From contig NZ_BPQE01000011.1 in the NCBI RefSeq assembly GCF_022179085.1, forward strand, positions 372,001 through 436,000: a stretch of 64,000 bases of DNA. The letters are read 5' to 3'. The notes under the pieces are model-generated. The model was not told the DNA's origin and did not search any database. It saw nothing but the letters and a program-made list of their open reading frames with translations. How positions within the stretch are numbered: position 1 is the stretch's first letter; each line of letters starts with the position of its first letter. Shown here piece after piece: positions 54,241 through 64,000 of this stretch. The position numbers and the translations under genes were made by a program. This stretch comes from Methylobacterium aerolatum. Lineage in GTDB: Bacteria > Pseudomonadota > Alphaproteobacteria > Rhizobiales > Beijerinckiaceae.

Positions 54241-55184
54241 CCCGGGCGGATGCCGGCGGCGTCGTCCTGCGGCAGCCGCGTGAGTTGCTCCAGCATGACC
54301 GTCCGCGCGCAGGCACTGAACGCCTGCGCCAGACGGCTTCGCGTGGGATCCGGCGGGAAGAGCAGGGCGAAGTGCACCGGCAGGGCCGGCGCGATGGGTC
54401 GGATGGCGATGGGCGAGACCAGCGCCTCCTCGTAGGCGGCCAAGGGGTTCATCACGCTGATCCCGAGGCCCGCCGCCACGAGGGCGCAGATCGCCGAGCC
54501 GAGACCGGCCTCGGCCGTGACGCTCACCTCGGTTCTGGCCGCCGCCAGCATCCCATCGATCCGGTCGCGCAGGGCGCTGCCGAGGGAGGCGGCGATGAAG
54601 GGCTCTCCCCGCAGGTCCGTCACCGTCAGCAATGGGCGATTTGCGAGCGGATGGCCCAGGGGTAGGACGGCCACGCAATCGAGTGTCAGAACGTGGTCGA
54701 GGTCCGCCGCGGGCATGGCCCCGTAGACCATGGTCATCGCCGCATCGCAGAAGCCCGTGGCGATCCATTCGTTCACCGCTTCGTCGTCGCCCGAATGGAT
54801 CGCGACCACGACGCCGGGATGGTCTAGCTGGAAGCGGGCGACCGCCCGCGCCAGCAGGCCGCCCGCGAGCCGGGGCATGGCGGCGACCCGGAGACGCTCG
54901 GCGCCGAAGGCCCGGATGCGGCCGGCGGCCGCCTCCAGACTGGCGAGGCCGACGAAGGCACGCTCGACCTCCGCATGGAACCGCGTTCCGTCGAGCGTCG
55001 GGATCAGGCGACTGCCGCCCCGGTCGAACAGCGGCAGACCGGTGATCCCTTCGAGCTGCCCGATCAGACGGCTGACCTGAGGCTGCGACGTGTGCAGCCG
55101 CCGGCTCGCCTCCGTCATCGACCCGGTGGCCATCACCGCCCGGAACGCCTCGATATGGCGGAAGCTCATGCGCCGGGAGGTCAT
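54213..55184 (-). CDS. LysR-family regulator beside the SBP-ltaE pair
   Basis: The protein has 323 residues. The N-terminal helix-turn-helix is FRHIEAFRAVMATGSMTEASRRLHTSQPQVSRLIGQLE, followed by PLFDRGGSRLIPTLDG. The effector domain has ERLRVAAMPRLAGGLLARAVARF and ALVAAGLGISVMNP. The N-terminus resembles regulators of amino-acid catabolism, fitting the divergently transcribed amino-acid binding protein and threonine aldolase genes. Its stop lies 28 nt inside the 3' end of the convergent fadB-like gene. Regulation of the divergent pair is inferred from layout. Confidence 0.88.
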   Translation of the reverse strand: MTSRRMSFRHIEAFRAVMATGSMTEASRRLHTSQPQVSRLIGQLEGITGLPLFDRGGSRLIPTLDGTRFHAEVERAFVGLASLEAAAGRIRAFGAERLRVAAMPRLAGGLLARAVARFQLDHPGVVVAIHSGDDEAVNEWIATGFCDAAMTMVYGAMPAADLDHVLTLDCVAVLPLGHPLANRPLLTVTDLRGEPFIAASLGSALRDRIDGMLAAARTEVSVTAEAGLGSAICALVAAGLGISVMNPLAAYEEALVSPIAIRPIAPALPVHFALLFPPDPTRSRLAQAFSACARTVMLEQLTRLPQDDAAGIRPGQAACLPAP

Positions 55185-55322
55185 ATCATTTCCGTATGGG
55201 CGGGTGGTGAATCGGAATTGGACGCCGGTTTCGCAGCCAGCTTACCATCGCACCGTCAAGCTCTCGGACGACCGTATTCCCCGTCGAAGACGGGCCGCCG
55301 TCGAGCAACCGGAGGTGGAGCG

Positions 55323-56237
55323 GTGAAGAAAATCCTTACTGCAGTTGTGGTCTGCGGATTGGGAATGCTCAATACTGCTCCCGCCTCGGCGGAAGGCAGC
55401 GGTCGTTTGGACAGGATTCGCGAGACGGGCCGCATCACCCTTGGCTTCCCGGATGCCTCGCCGCCCTTCGCCTTCCTCGATGGCGATGCCAAGCCGGTGG
55501 GTTATACCCTTGAGATATGCGAGCATGTCGCGCAGAAGCTCAAGGCCGCCCTGGGCCTGAAGGCCCTCGACGTACGGTACACGCCGGTCATGTCGGCGAC
55601 CCGGATCCCGCTCATCGACAACGGGACCATCGACCTCGAATGCGGGACCGCGACCAATCTGCCGGAGCGGCATAAGCTGGTGAGCTTCGCGCCGACGACC
55701 TTCGTGACGCAGGTGGTGCTCGTCGCCCGCAAGGACAGCACGGTGGACGTGAACGACCTCTCGACCTTCCGGGGCAAGGCGATCTCGGCGCAGGCGGGGG
55801 GCCAGACCCAGCGTGTCGTGGTGCGCGAGAGCGCCCGCGACAAGCTCGACATCCAGGTCCTGCCGGCCAAGGACACGGCGGAAGCGTTCCTGCTCCTCGA
55901 AACCGGCCGCGCCGCGGGTTCCGCCAACGACGACGCCCTGGCCCATGCCTCCGTCGCCGGCGCCAAGCAGCCGAAGGACTTCGTGATCGGGACGAAAGGG
56001 CTGGAATTCGCGCCCTACGGCATCCTCGAACCGAAGAACGATCCGGCCTTCAAGGCGGCGGTGGACACGGCGGTGGTGGAACTCATCAAGGACGGCACCG
56101 TGGCGGGCCTCTACCGCAAGTACTTCGAGCAGCCGATCCCGCCCAAGGGGATCAACCTGGAATTGCCGATGAACGACGTCCTGAAACGCGCCCTCGCCAA
56201 TCCCACCGATTCCGGTGACGAGGCGGCCTATCGATGA
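55323..56237 (+). CDS. Periplasmic amino-acid-binding protein (family 3 SBP)
   Basis: The protein has 304 residues from a GTG with GGAGGTGG upstream; the longer open frame from 54975 is non-coding. A signal peptide (KKILTAVVVCGLGMLNTAPASA) precedes the SBP_bac_3 fold: LDRIRETGRITLGFPDASPPFAFLDGDAKPVGYTLEICEHVAQKL, RIPLIDNGTIDLECGTATNLPERHKLVSFAPTTF, and LAKDT-type hinge segments. The family includes glutamate/aspartate binding proteins (GltI). No permease or ATPase genes accompany it. The stop codon overlaps the ltaE start (ATGA), showing tight coupling. Confidence 0.88.
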   Translation: MKKILTAVVVCGLGMLNTAPASAEGSGRLDRIRETGRITLGFPDASPPFAFLDGDAKPVGYTLEICEHVAQKLKAALGLKALDVRYTPVMSATRIPLIDNGTIDLECGTATNLPERHKLVSFAPTTFVTQVVLVARKDSTVDVNDLSTFRGKAISAQAGGQTQRVVVRESARDKLDIQVLPAKDTAEAFLLLETGRAAGSANDDALAHASVAGAKQPKDFVIGTKGLEFAPYGILEPKNDPAFKAAVDTAVVELIKDGTVAGLYRKYFEQPIPPKGINLELPMNDVLKRALANPTDSGDEAAYR

Positions 56238-57286
56238 TCGAGTTCGACGGCGACGACCGGGTCGACCTGCGCAGCGACACCGTCACGCGCCCGACGGCCG
56301 CGATGCATGAACGGATGCGCCGGGCGAAACTCGGCGACGACGGCCTGGAAGGCGATCCGACGGCGCGGGAACTGGAGGAGGTCGCGGCCTCGATCCTCGG
56401 CAAGGACGCCGCGCTGCTCGTGCCGACCTGCACCATGGCCAACCTCCTGGCGGTGCTGGCGCAGGTCCAGCGCAGCGAGCAGGTGTTGCTGGAAGCCTCG
56501 GCCCACATGGTCACCACCGAGCGCGGGGCGGCGACGCTGACCGGCGCCTTCCTGCTGGGACTTCCGGGCCGGGACGGCGCGATGGATCTCGACCGGCTGT
56601 CGGAGGCGCTGCGACCCTCGTCGAGCCCCCTGCGGACGGCCATGGTGGCGATGGAGACCACGCACAACGCGGCGGGCGGGACGGTGCCCCCGCTGGCGCA
56701 TATGCAGGCCGTGGCCGACCTGGCGCGGGCGAGGGGCGCCCGCGTCCATCTCGACGGGGCGAGGCTGCCGAACGCGGCCATTGCCCTCGGCGAGAAGCCG
56801 GCGGCGCTTGCGCGGTACACGGACACCGTGGCCCTGTGCCTGTCGAAGGGGCTCAGTGCCCCGGTCGGCGCGGTGCTGGCCGGTGACCGGGCGGTGATCG
56901 AGGCGGCGCGGCGCCTGCGCAAGATGATCGGCGGGACACAGCGGCAGGTCGGCCTCATGGCCTCCGCCGGTCTCGAGGCGTTGACGACCATGGGCGATCG
57001 CCTGGGCGAGGACCACGCCCGCGCCCGCGACCTGTCCGACGGCCTCAACGCGCTCGGCGGTCCGATCTCGGCGGCGATTCCGCGGACCAACATCGTGCAG
57101 GTGGACGTGTCCGCCACGGGGCGCGATGCCGAGCGCTGGGTGGCGGACCTCGATGCGGCGGGCCTGCGCGTCCGCCCGCTCGGCACGACCCACCTCCGCC
57201 TCGTGACCCACCGGCACATCGAACCCGCCGACGTGCCCCGCGCGCTCGACGCCTTCCGGCTCTGCCTCGACGGCGGGGCCGCCTGA
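56234..57286 (+). CDS. ltaE: Low-specificity L-threonine aldolase
   Basis: This 350-residue PLP enzyme splits L-threonine and L-allo-threonine to glycine and acetaldehyde. VDLRSDTVTRPTAAMHERM is the N-terminal signature. VPTCTMANLLAVLAQ and VHLDGARLPNAA (H172, D174) follow, and the PLP lysine is K205 in LCLSKGLSAPVGAVLAG. ATGA overlap with the binding-protein gene indicates co-translation. Together they suggest scavenging and cleavage of a beta-hydroxy amino acid. Its C-terminus converges with the DnaQ-SWIM gene, 4 nt apart. Confidence 0.93.
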   Translation: MIEFDGDDRVDLRSDTVTRPTAAMHERMRRAKLGDDGLEGDPTARELEEVAASILGKDAALLVPTCTMANLLAVLAQVQRSEQVLLEASAHMVTTERGAATLTGAFLLGLPGRDGAMDLDRLSEALRPSSSPLRTAMVAMETTHNAAGGTVPPLAHMQAVADLARARGARVHLDGARLPNAAIALGEKPAALARYTDTVALCLSKGLSAPVGAVLAGDRAVIEAARRLRKMIGGTQRQVGLMASAGLEALTTMGDRLGEDHARARDLSDGLNALGGPISAAIPRTNIVQVDVSATGRDAERWVADLDAAGLRVRPLGTTHLRLVTHRHIEPADVPRALDAFRLCLDGGAA

Positions 57287-57290
57287 CGCC

Positions 57291-58127
57291 TCATGCCGCC
57301 CCGGCGATCCGCGTCGCCAGCACGGCGAGGTCGGTGTGGTTGTCGGAGAGAAGATCGGTGATGTCGCCGATTTCCAGGGCCTTCACGTGGCGGCAGCGCT
57401 GGCCGAAGCGCCCCGCCATGCAGGTGCAGCGCAGGACCGCGCCGCTGGTGCGCTCCTCCAACGTGACGGTGTAGCGGTTGCCGGTGGAGCCGCGCATGAG
57501 GAAGCTCAGGGCGGCCGAGGACGGCTTCGGCGACGCTGTCCGCTCGATCACCGGCGCCCGGTCCGCGAGCCACCCCGGAACGGGGGTGACGGGCACGCCG
57601 ATCGCGTCGGCGAGGTCGTGGATATCCCCCGTCCCGGTCTCCGCCATGGCGGCGAGGGCGATGCGCGCGCAGGCATAGGCGTCCTCGCCGGCATCGTGGT
57701 GCTCGAAGGCGATCCCGAGTCGGCGGGCGACCTTGCCGAGGCCGCACCCCTCCGGTGCGGGGAAGACCCGCCGGGCGATCTGCACGGTGCAGAGGTAGGA
57801 CAGGTTCGGGATGGCGAGGCCCGCCCGCCGCAGGCCGGACCGCAGCACGCCGATGTCGAAGGTGGCGTTGTGGGCGAGGATCACCCCACTCGACAGGTCC
57901 GAGAGGTAGGGCGCCATCACCTCCCCGAAGCCGGGCTCGTTCGCCACATCCGCCGGCAGGATGCCGTGGACGCGGATGTTGCCGGGCGAGAACCGCATCT
58001 CCGGCGGCCGGATGAGGTGGCTCACCCGCCGCACGACGTGACCGCCCTCGATCCAGGCGAGGCCGACGGCGCAGGCGCTGTCGCGCCGTTCGTTGGCGGT
58101 CTCGAAGTCGAGGGCGAGGGTGATCAT
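57291..58127 (-). CDS. DnaQ-like 3'-5' exonuclease fused to a SWIM zinc finger
   Basis: The protein has 278 residues. Residues 1-165 are a DEDDh exonuclease: LALDFETA (Asp7, Glu9), ILAHNATFDIGVL (ExoII Asp), and AFEHHDAGEDAYACA (ExoIII His/Asp). The C-terminus carries RCTCMAGRFGQRCRHVKAL, a SWIM-type CxCx8CxH finger (C234, C236, C245, H247). SWIM fingers bind nucleic acid or proteins. The combination suggests targeting of the nuclease to specific nucleic acid. The two parts are joined in one frame without a break. Substrate is unknown. It precedes ligA on the other side, also minus, but the order is exonuclease downstream of ligA, 55 nt apart. Confidence 0.85.
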   Translation of the reverse strand: MITLALDFETANERRDSACAVGLAWIEGGHVVRRVSHLIRPPEMRFSPGNIRVHGILPADVANEPGFGEVMAPYLSDLSSGVILAHNATFDIGVLRSGLRRAGLAIPNLSYLCTVQIARRVFPAPEGCGLGKVARRLGIAFEHHDAGEDAYACARIALAAMAETGTGDIHDLADAIGVPVTPVPGWLADRAPVIERTASPKPSSAALSFLMRGSTGNRYTVTLEERTSGAVLRCTCMAGRFGQRCRHVKALEIGDITDLLSDNHTDLAVLATRIAGAA

Positions 58128-58182
58128 GGGGCGAGGGGCGGCGGGCTGTAGCTCCCGGTTTACGCCGCCGGCGACTCCCGCT

Positions 58183-60609
<2,427 letters not shown>

Positions 60610-60686
60610 CTAGCGCATCGGCGCGGGCCGGGGAGGGAGGGACCGTCGATCCGTTCACACCTTCGAGGCCAGAACCGGAGGGCGGC

Positions 60687-61394
60687 ATGACGCACGCGAC
60701 CGTCGTGGTGGTGGATCTGCGGATCGATCCGGCCTCCCTTCCCGCCTGCGAGGCCGTCCTCGACGGCGAGGAAAGGCAGCGCGCCGGGCGATTCCTGCGG
60801 GAGGCCGACCGTTGGCGCTTCATCGCGAGCCACGCCGCGATGCGGATGATCCTGGGACAGGCGCTGGCGGCCTCCCCGTCGATCCTCGCCTTCGCCCGGG
60901 AAGAGGGCGGCCGCCCCTTCCTCGTCGGACCGGGGGAGGGGCTGCTCGATTTCAGCCTGTCCCATTCCGGCGATCACGCGGTCATCGGTTTCGTACGGGG
61001 GACGAGGATCGGTGTCGATATCGAGGCGCGGCGACCGTTGGCGGATGCCCTGCGCATTGCCGGCAGCCATTTCGCCGCCGACGAGACGGCGGCGCTGGCG
61101 GCGTTGCCCCCTCCCGCCGTCGAGGCTTCTTTTTTCGGACTATGGACGCGGAAGGAGGCCGTGGTGAAGGCGCTCGGCACGGGGCTTTCCCTCCCGCTCT
61201 CCCGCTTTTCCGTCTCCGTCCCACCGAAGCCGCCGCTCATGCTGCGGCAGGTAGGAATCGGGACGGGCTGGACCCTCGCGGAGATCTCCGCGCCGCCCGG
61301 GACGGAGGCCACGGTGGCCGTGACCACGGAGGCGGCGCGCATCACGGTCGAACACCTCGCACCGGGCTGGGCGGACACCATCGCCGAGAAATGA
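60687..61394 (+). CDS. 4'-phosphopantetheinyl transferase (Sfp type)
   Basis: The protein has 235 residues. It moves the phosphopantetheine arm of CoA onto carrier proteins. The Sfp/EntD-class signatures are GVDIEARRPL (Mg-binding Asp and Glu) and WTRKEAVVKALGTGLSLPL (Glu and Lys). LLDFSLSHSGDHAVIGF supplies the substrate-binding Ser-His. The length matches Sfp-type rather than AcpS. No polyketide or non-ribosomal peptide synthase genes are in the window, so its carrier protein is elsewhere. It is divergent from ligA. Confidence 0.9.
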   Translation: MTHATVVVVDLRIDPASLPACEAVLDGEERQRAGRFLREADRWRFIASHAAMRMILGQALAASPSILAFAREEGGRPFLVGPGEGLLDFSLSHSGDHAVIGFVRGTRIGVDIEARRPLADALRIAGSHFAADETAALAALPPPAVEASFFGLWTRKEAVVKALGTGLSLPLSRFSVSVPPKPPLMLRQVGIGTGWTLAEISAPPGTEATVAVTTEAARITVEHLAPGWADTIAEK

Positions 61395-61473
61395 CGTCAG
61401 GGCGCTTGCGGCCCGGTGAGGGCGTCGCTATAAGCCGCCTCGCCGGTCGGAGACGAACTCGCCCACCGGCCTT

Positions 61474-61550
61474 CGGAGTGTAGCGCAGTCTGGTAGCGCA
61501 CCACGTTCGGGACGTGGGGGTCGCAGGTTCAAATCCTGCCACTCCGACCA
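61474..61550 (+). tRNA. tRNA-Pro (CGG)
   Basis: Acceptor CGGAGTG pairs with CACTCCG; the D-arm is TAGCGCAGTCTGGTAGCGC; the anticodon loop is TTCGGGA with anticodon CGG; T-arm GCAGGTTCAAATCCTGC. The CCA end is encoded. Length 77 nt. Confidence 0.95.
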
Positions 61551-62012
61551 CACTAACTACGACTTGGCTGGGTCCCGAAGCCGCCGAGTCCCTCGCCCCC
61601 TCAATGCGTTCAGTTCCGCGTGTCCGATCCGTTGCTCGGTACCGCCGAAGGCGCGTCGTCCGCAGACATTACGGATTGTGACCGCAGGGTGAGGTGGACG
61701 GACACAAGAGCAGCCGTGGCGGCGGCTAGGCATGTTGTCTGCTCACGCCAGCCGCTGACCAATCGCGTGCGCGTTGCCCACACAGCCTGCAGCCGATCGT
61801 CGAAGTGCCTTGCTCAAGCCGCATCTGCACGCGCAGGCTGTCGCCGCGAGGTCGCGCCGTTAACCGGTTCGGCCTATGACAAGCGGGACGAAGCGAAGCA
61901 CAACCACGGAGCAAGGGCGTGGCTGAGACGCGCAAACCGGGGCTGTTGGCGGTAGGATCGCCGCGTCGGCGTCGCTAAACCTGATGGGACGGCTCGACAT
62001 CGCGGTGGCAGC
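61551..62012. other. Gene-free stretch after tRNA-Pro
   Basis: A 111-codon open frame at 61620-61955 has Cys/Arg-rich, unprotein-like composition and no ribosome binding site, so I do not call it. I see no repeat, RNA or attachment-site duplication of the tRNA 3' end in this stretch. Confidence 0.4.
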
Positions 62013-62588
62013 GTGACTCATCCCCGTCGCATGGCGGCTTCGGCAGAGCGGCCCGAACTCACCGACGAACAGCGCCGGGCGCTCCGCATCCTGGCCGACT
62101 GCTTCGCCGATGACGGCATCGTGGACGATGCCCGCAACATCCGCGACGCGCTGGACCGCCTCGAAATCGAGGAGATCCGGGCGTCCGACGCCGAGGCGGA
62201 CGCGACCGCTCTCCGCACCCGGCTGGACGAAACCGAGCGTCGCCTGCGAGCCGCCGAGGCCGCCGCCGCGCGGGACGGCTGGAAGCGCCGGGCCGAATCC
62301 GCCGAAGGCAAGATCGACCGGCTGATCGAGGAGCGCAACGAGGCGCGTTCCGCGGCCCAGGCCGTCCTGACCTCGCTGAAGTCCCAGGGACAGGCCAGCG
62401 ACTCGTCCGAGGCCGCGATGGTCGCATTGCGGCAGCGGGTCCTCGATCTGGAACATGCGCTCATCGATGCGCGGGAGGCCATGCGGGATTGCGCGCAGCG
62501 CCTCGCCCGCGCGCCGGACGCCCCGAGCGCTCCGGAGCAAGCCGACATCGAGGCGTCGCCCGGCGTCGCCGGGGACGAGAACGTCTGA
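62013..62588 (+). CDS. Coiled-coil protein of unknown function
   Basis: The protein has 191 residues from a GTG at 62013; an ATG at 62031 is a good alternative. ELTDEQRRALRILADCFADDGIVDDARNIRDAL is a helical start, then a long Glu/Arg/Ala coiled coil (about residues 60-160), including LRTRLDETERRLRAAEAAAARDGWKRRAESAEGKIDRLIEERNEA, with a disordered Asp/Pro/Ala tail. No signal peptide or membrane segment. Small cytoplasmic coiled-coil protein; no family is recognised. It stands alone. Confidence 0.65.
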   Translation: MTHPRRMAASAERPELTDEQRRALRILADCFADDGIVDDARNIRDALDRLEIEEIRASDAEADATALRTRLDETERRLRAAEAAAARDGWKRRAESAEGKIDRLIEERNEARSAAQAVLTSLKSQGQASDSSEAAMVALRQRVLDLEHALIDAREAMRDCAQRLARAPDAPSAPEQADIEASPGVAGDENV

Positions 62589-62849
62589 CACCCGCCGAAC
62601 GCGCGTCTTGCGTCTTGTGTCCTGAGCGAGGAGGGCTCTTGGACACGGCCCGTGCCGCGGCGGCGACATCGCCGCCCGATTCCTCGAAGTCTATCCGTGG
62701 AGGATCACCGATCCACCGGTATGATCGTACGTATAAGTCGCTGTTGCGATCCTGTCTCACCGATTGCAGAAGTCTCGGGAACTGGATGAGGCCCGCTTCC
62801 CTTCTCCCTGCGATTACGGCAAAGCCCGCGGCCCGCGCGGAAGACCACG

Positions 62850-63131
62850 ATGCCCGGACGACATCCCCTGACGGCGCGCGCCATTCGTGCGCGGCGCTGC
62901 ACCCCTGTCCTGATCGTCCTCGCCCTTTCGCAAGGTGCGTCGGCCGAGCCGGCGAGGCATGGCCGCGAGCCCGGCGACCGGGACGTGGAGGCCACGGCAT
63001 CGGTGACGCTGGAGCGGCTCAGCGTGGGATTGCTGCGCGTGGACAGGCCGTGGAACCCGGGGATCTGCATCGGCTGCGATGGCAACAACCGCTCGGCCTA
63101 TGCCCGCCTCGGCGCGAGGCGGGCGCGCTGA
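62850..63131 (+). CDS. Possible small exported protein
   Basis: The frame has 93 codons. Basic residues (RAIRARRC) then a hydrophobic segment (TPVLIVLALSQGASA) form a plausible signal peptide. The mature part carries an Arg/Asp-rich stretch and WNPGICIGCDGNNRSAYARLG with a CxxC pair. No obvious ribosome binding site precedes the ATG. No family is recognised. Its stop lies 15 nt before the convergent small membrane gene. Moderately uncertain. Confidence 0.4.
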   Translation: MPGRHPLTARAIRARRCTPVLIVLALSQGASAEPARHGREPGDRDVEATASVTLERLSVGLLRVDRPWNPGICIGCDGNNRSAYARLGARRAR

Positions 63132-63146
63132 ACCGCGGGGCCGGAA

Positions 63147-63311
63147 TCAGGTCCGGTGGCTGTTGCGCAGTAGGCCGAGGAGGCCGGTGCAGGCGATGAA
63201 GCACCCGACGCTCATCGCGCATAGGCAACTGATGGTGCGAACCGGCTCGCCACGAGCCAGGACGATCGCCACCGTCAGGGGAATGACGGCCAGGACGAGG
63301 AGAACGGTCAT
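63147..63311 (-). CDS. 54-residue two-helix membrane microprotein
   Basis: The sequence is MTVLLVLAVIPLTVAIVLAR, a short polar loop GEPVRTIS, then a second hydrophobic stretch CLCAMSVGCFIACTGLLGLL and a basic tail RNSHRT. Two membrane helices with four Cys in the second one are predicted. GAGAGG lies about 6 nt before the ATG, a strong ribosome binding site. It is divergent from hpf, sharing a 166-nt regulatory region. No family or function is recognised. Start, stop, RBS and hydrophobic pattern together support a real gene. Confidence 0.6.
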   Translation of the reverse strand: MTVLLVLAVIPLTVAIVLARGEPVRTISCLCAMSVGCFIACTGLLGLLRNSHRT

Positions 63312-63418
63312 CGCACACCTCTCTGCGGAACGGGCACGACGCTAGCGGCGCAATGGTTAACGGATGGTCAGCGGGTCCCCGAAACGGTCCGATCTCCCGC
63401 GGACAGGCCCGGAATCAT

Positions 63419-63448
63419 TTGACTTGCCGGAAGTCGGCTCTCTAATTC
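63419..63448 (+). promoter_or_regulatory. Candidate hpf promoter
   Basis: TTGACT (63419-63424), an 18-nt spacer and TAATTC (63443-63448) lie 30 nt upstream of the hpf start codon. The Shine-Dalgarno AGGAGG follows. The -10 match is moderate. Confidence 0.4.
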
Positions 63449-63477
63449 GCGGAGCGGTCTAAAACTGAGGAGGAAGC

Positions 63478-64000
63478 ATGCGGTCGTTGCGCGTCACCGG
63501 TCACGGCGTCGACCTGGGTGAGAGCCTCCGCAGCAGGGTCGAGGAGAGGATGGCGGCGACGCTGTCGAAGTACCTCGACACCCACATGCAGGACGGATGC
63601 ACCGGCCACGTCACACTGCGCCGCGATGGCACGGCCTTCCGCACCGATTGCGTGCTTCACCTCGTCTCCGGCCTGACGATGGAAGCCGTGGGCAGCGCCC
63701 ACGATCCCCGCGCCAGCTTCGAGCAGACCGCCGACCGGCTGGAGACCCGGCTGCGGCGCTACAAGCACCGCCTGAAGGAGCACGCCAACTCGCCGAAGGA
63801 TGGCGCCCTCGAAGCCGCCTACGCGGTCCTCGCCCCGCCGGAGGACGATGAACCCGAGGCCGAGCCCGAGGTGGAGGGCGACGCCCATCCGCCGATCGTG
63901 GCCGAGAGCACGAAGGCCCTGCAGCGCCGCACCGTCGGCGAGGCGGTCACGGCCCTGGACCTGACAGGATCGCCCGTCATTGTTTTCGTCCATGCTGGCA
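63478..64000 (+). CDS. hpf: Ribosome hibernation promoting factor, long form (3' end outside window)
   Basis: At least 174 residues are visible. AGGAGG lies upstream of the ATG. MRSLRVTGHGVDLGESLRSRVEERMAATLSKYL and GHVTLRRDGTAFRTDCVLHL are the S30AE fold, and the helix DPRASFEQTADRLETRLRRYKHRLKEH follows. The acidic linker with DDEPEAEPEVEGD leads into the C-terminal dimerisation domain (RTVGEAVTALDLTGSPVIVFVHA), so this is the long HPF, which makes 100S ribosome dimers alone. The gene is divergent from the 54-residue membrane microprotein. Confidence 0.93.
   Translation, partial: MRSLRVTGHGVDLGESLRSRVEERMAATLSKYLDTHMQDGCTGHVTLRRDGTAFRTDCVLHLVSGLTMEAVGSAHDPRASFEQTADRLETRLRRYKHRLKEHANSPKDGALEAAYAVLAPPEDDEPEAEPEVEGDAHPPIVAESTKALQRRTVGEAVTALDLTGSPVIVFVHAG

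Noticed and set aside
61620-61955. 111-codon open frame after tRNA-Pro
   Set aside because: Arg/Cys/Ser-rich composition, no ribosome binding site, no recognisable fold. Probably random frame in GC-rich DNA.
61474-62012. tRNA-Pro as an integration site for a genomic island
   Set aside because: No integrase gene and no duplicated tRNA 3' end were seen downstream within the window.

Overview
The window is high-GC DNA typical of an alphaproteobacterium of the Rhizobiales, most likely Methylobacterium/Methylorubrum or a close relative. Supporting signs are a NepR-type general-stress anti-sigma factor, an FYDLN-type (TIGR02300) acidic protein, a class II (CP4-like) AroA, a PodJ-like polarity protein with Sel1 repeats, dnaA next to rpsT, many GTG/TTG starts, and intergenic repeats around a GCGAAGCAATCCAGGG core. 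The genus is inferred from gene style, not from a database match.

Layout. 1-9.1 kb: NepR-like fragment, lytic transglycosylase, alaS, two exported proteins, tRNA-Ala, TIGR02300 protein, aroA-cmk, tRNA-Lys. 9.2-15.7 kb: a hexarate catabolic cluster (garD, gudD, a gudP-type transporter, kdgD) divergent from a LysR gene. 15.7-17.4 kb: YihY-type membrane protein and a small unknown. 17.8-23.8 kb: exported catalase-like peroxidase, a family 5 solute-binding protein interrupted by one in-frame TGA, selB, a His-rich cupin and a collagen-like protein. 24-34 kb: metY, a CHASE3 nucleotide cyclase, a lipoprotein, an SRAP protein, yeiH, a PAS-rich hybrid histidine kinase, tRNA-Gln. 34-44.8 kb: acyl-CoA dehydrogenase, PodJ-like protein, DUF3429 protein, icd, SPOUT RNA methyltransferase, ccmA-ccmB. 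44.9-47.0 kb: a lower-GC three-gene cassette that looks like a toxin followed by immunity proteins. 47.1-54.2 kb: rpsT, a repeat-filled gap, dnaA, thiolase, DUF2059 protein, fadB-like multifunctional enzyme. 54.2-64 kb: LysR divergent from an amino-acid binding protein plus ltaE, a DnaQ-SWIM exonuclease, ligA, a phosphopantetheinyl transferase, tRNA-Pro, small unknown proteins, and hpf running off the end.

The most notable feature is at 18934-20424. A 496-codon solute-binding-protein frame without a signal peptide has its only internal stop, TGA, at codon 167. A hairpin with the geometry of a bacterial SECIS element (7-bp stem, GU-starting 5-nt loop, 20 nt after the TGA) follows, and the next gene is selB, the selenocysteine-specific elongation factor. 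This strongly suggests a selenocysteine-containing, probably cytoplasmic, SBP_bac_5-fold selenoprotein encoded beside its own decoding factor. Second in interest are the toxin/immunity-like cassette after ccmAB, a DnaQ exonuclease carrying a SWIM zinc finger, and several intergenic repeat and palindrome families.
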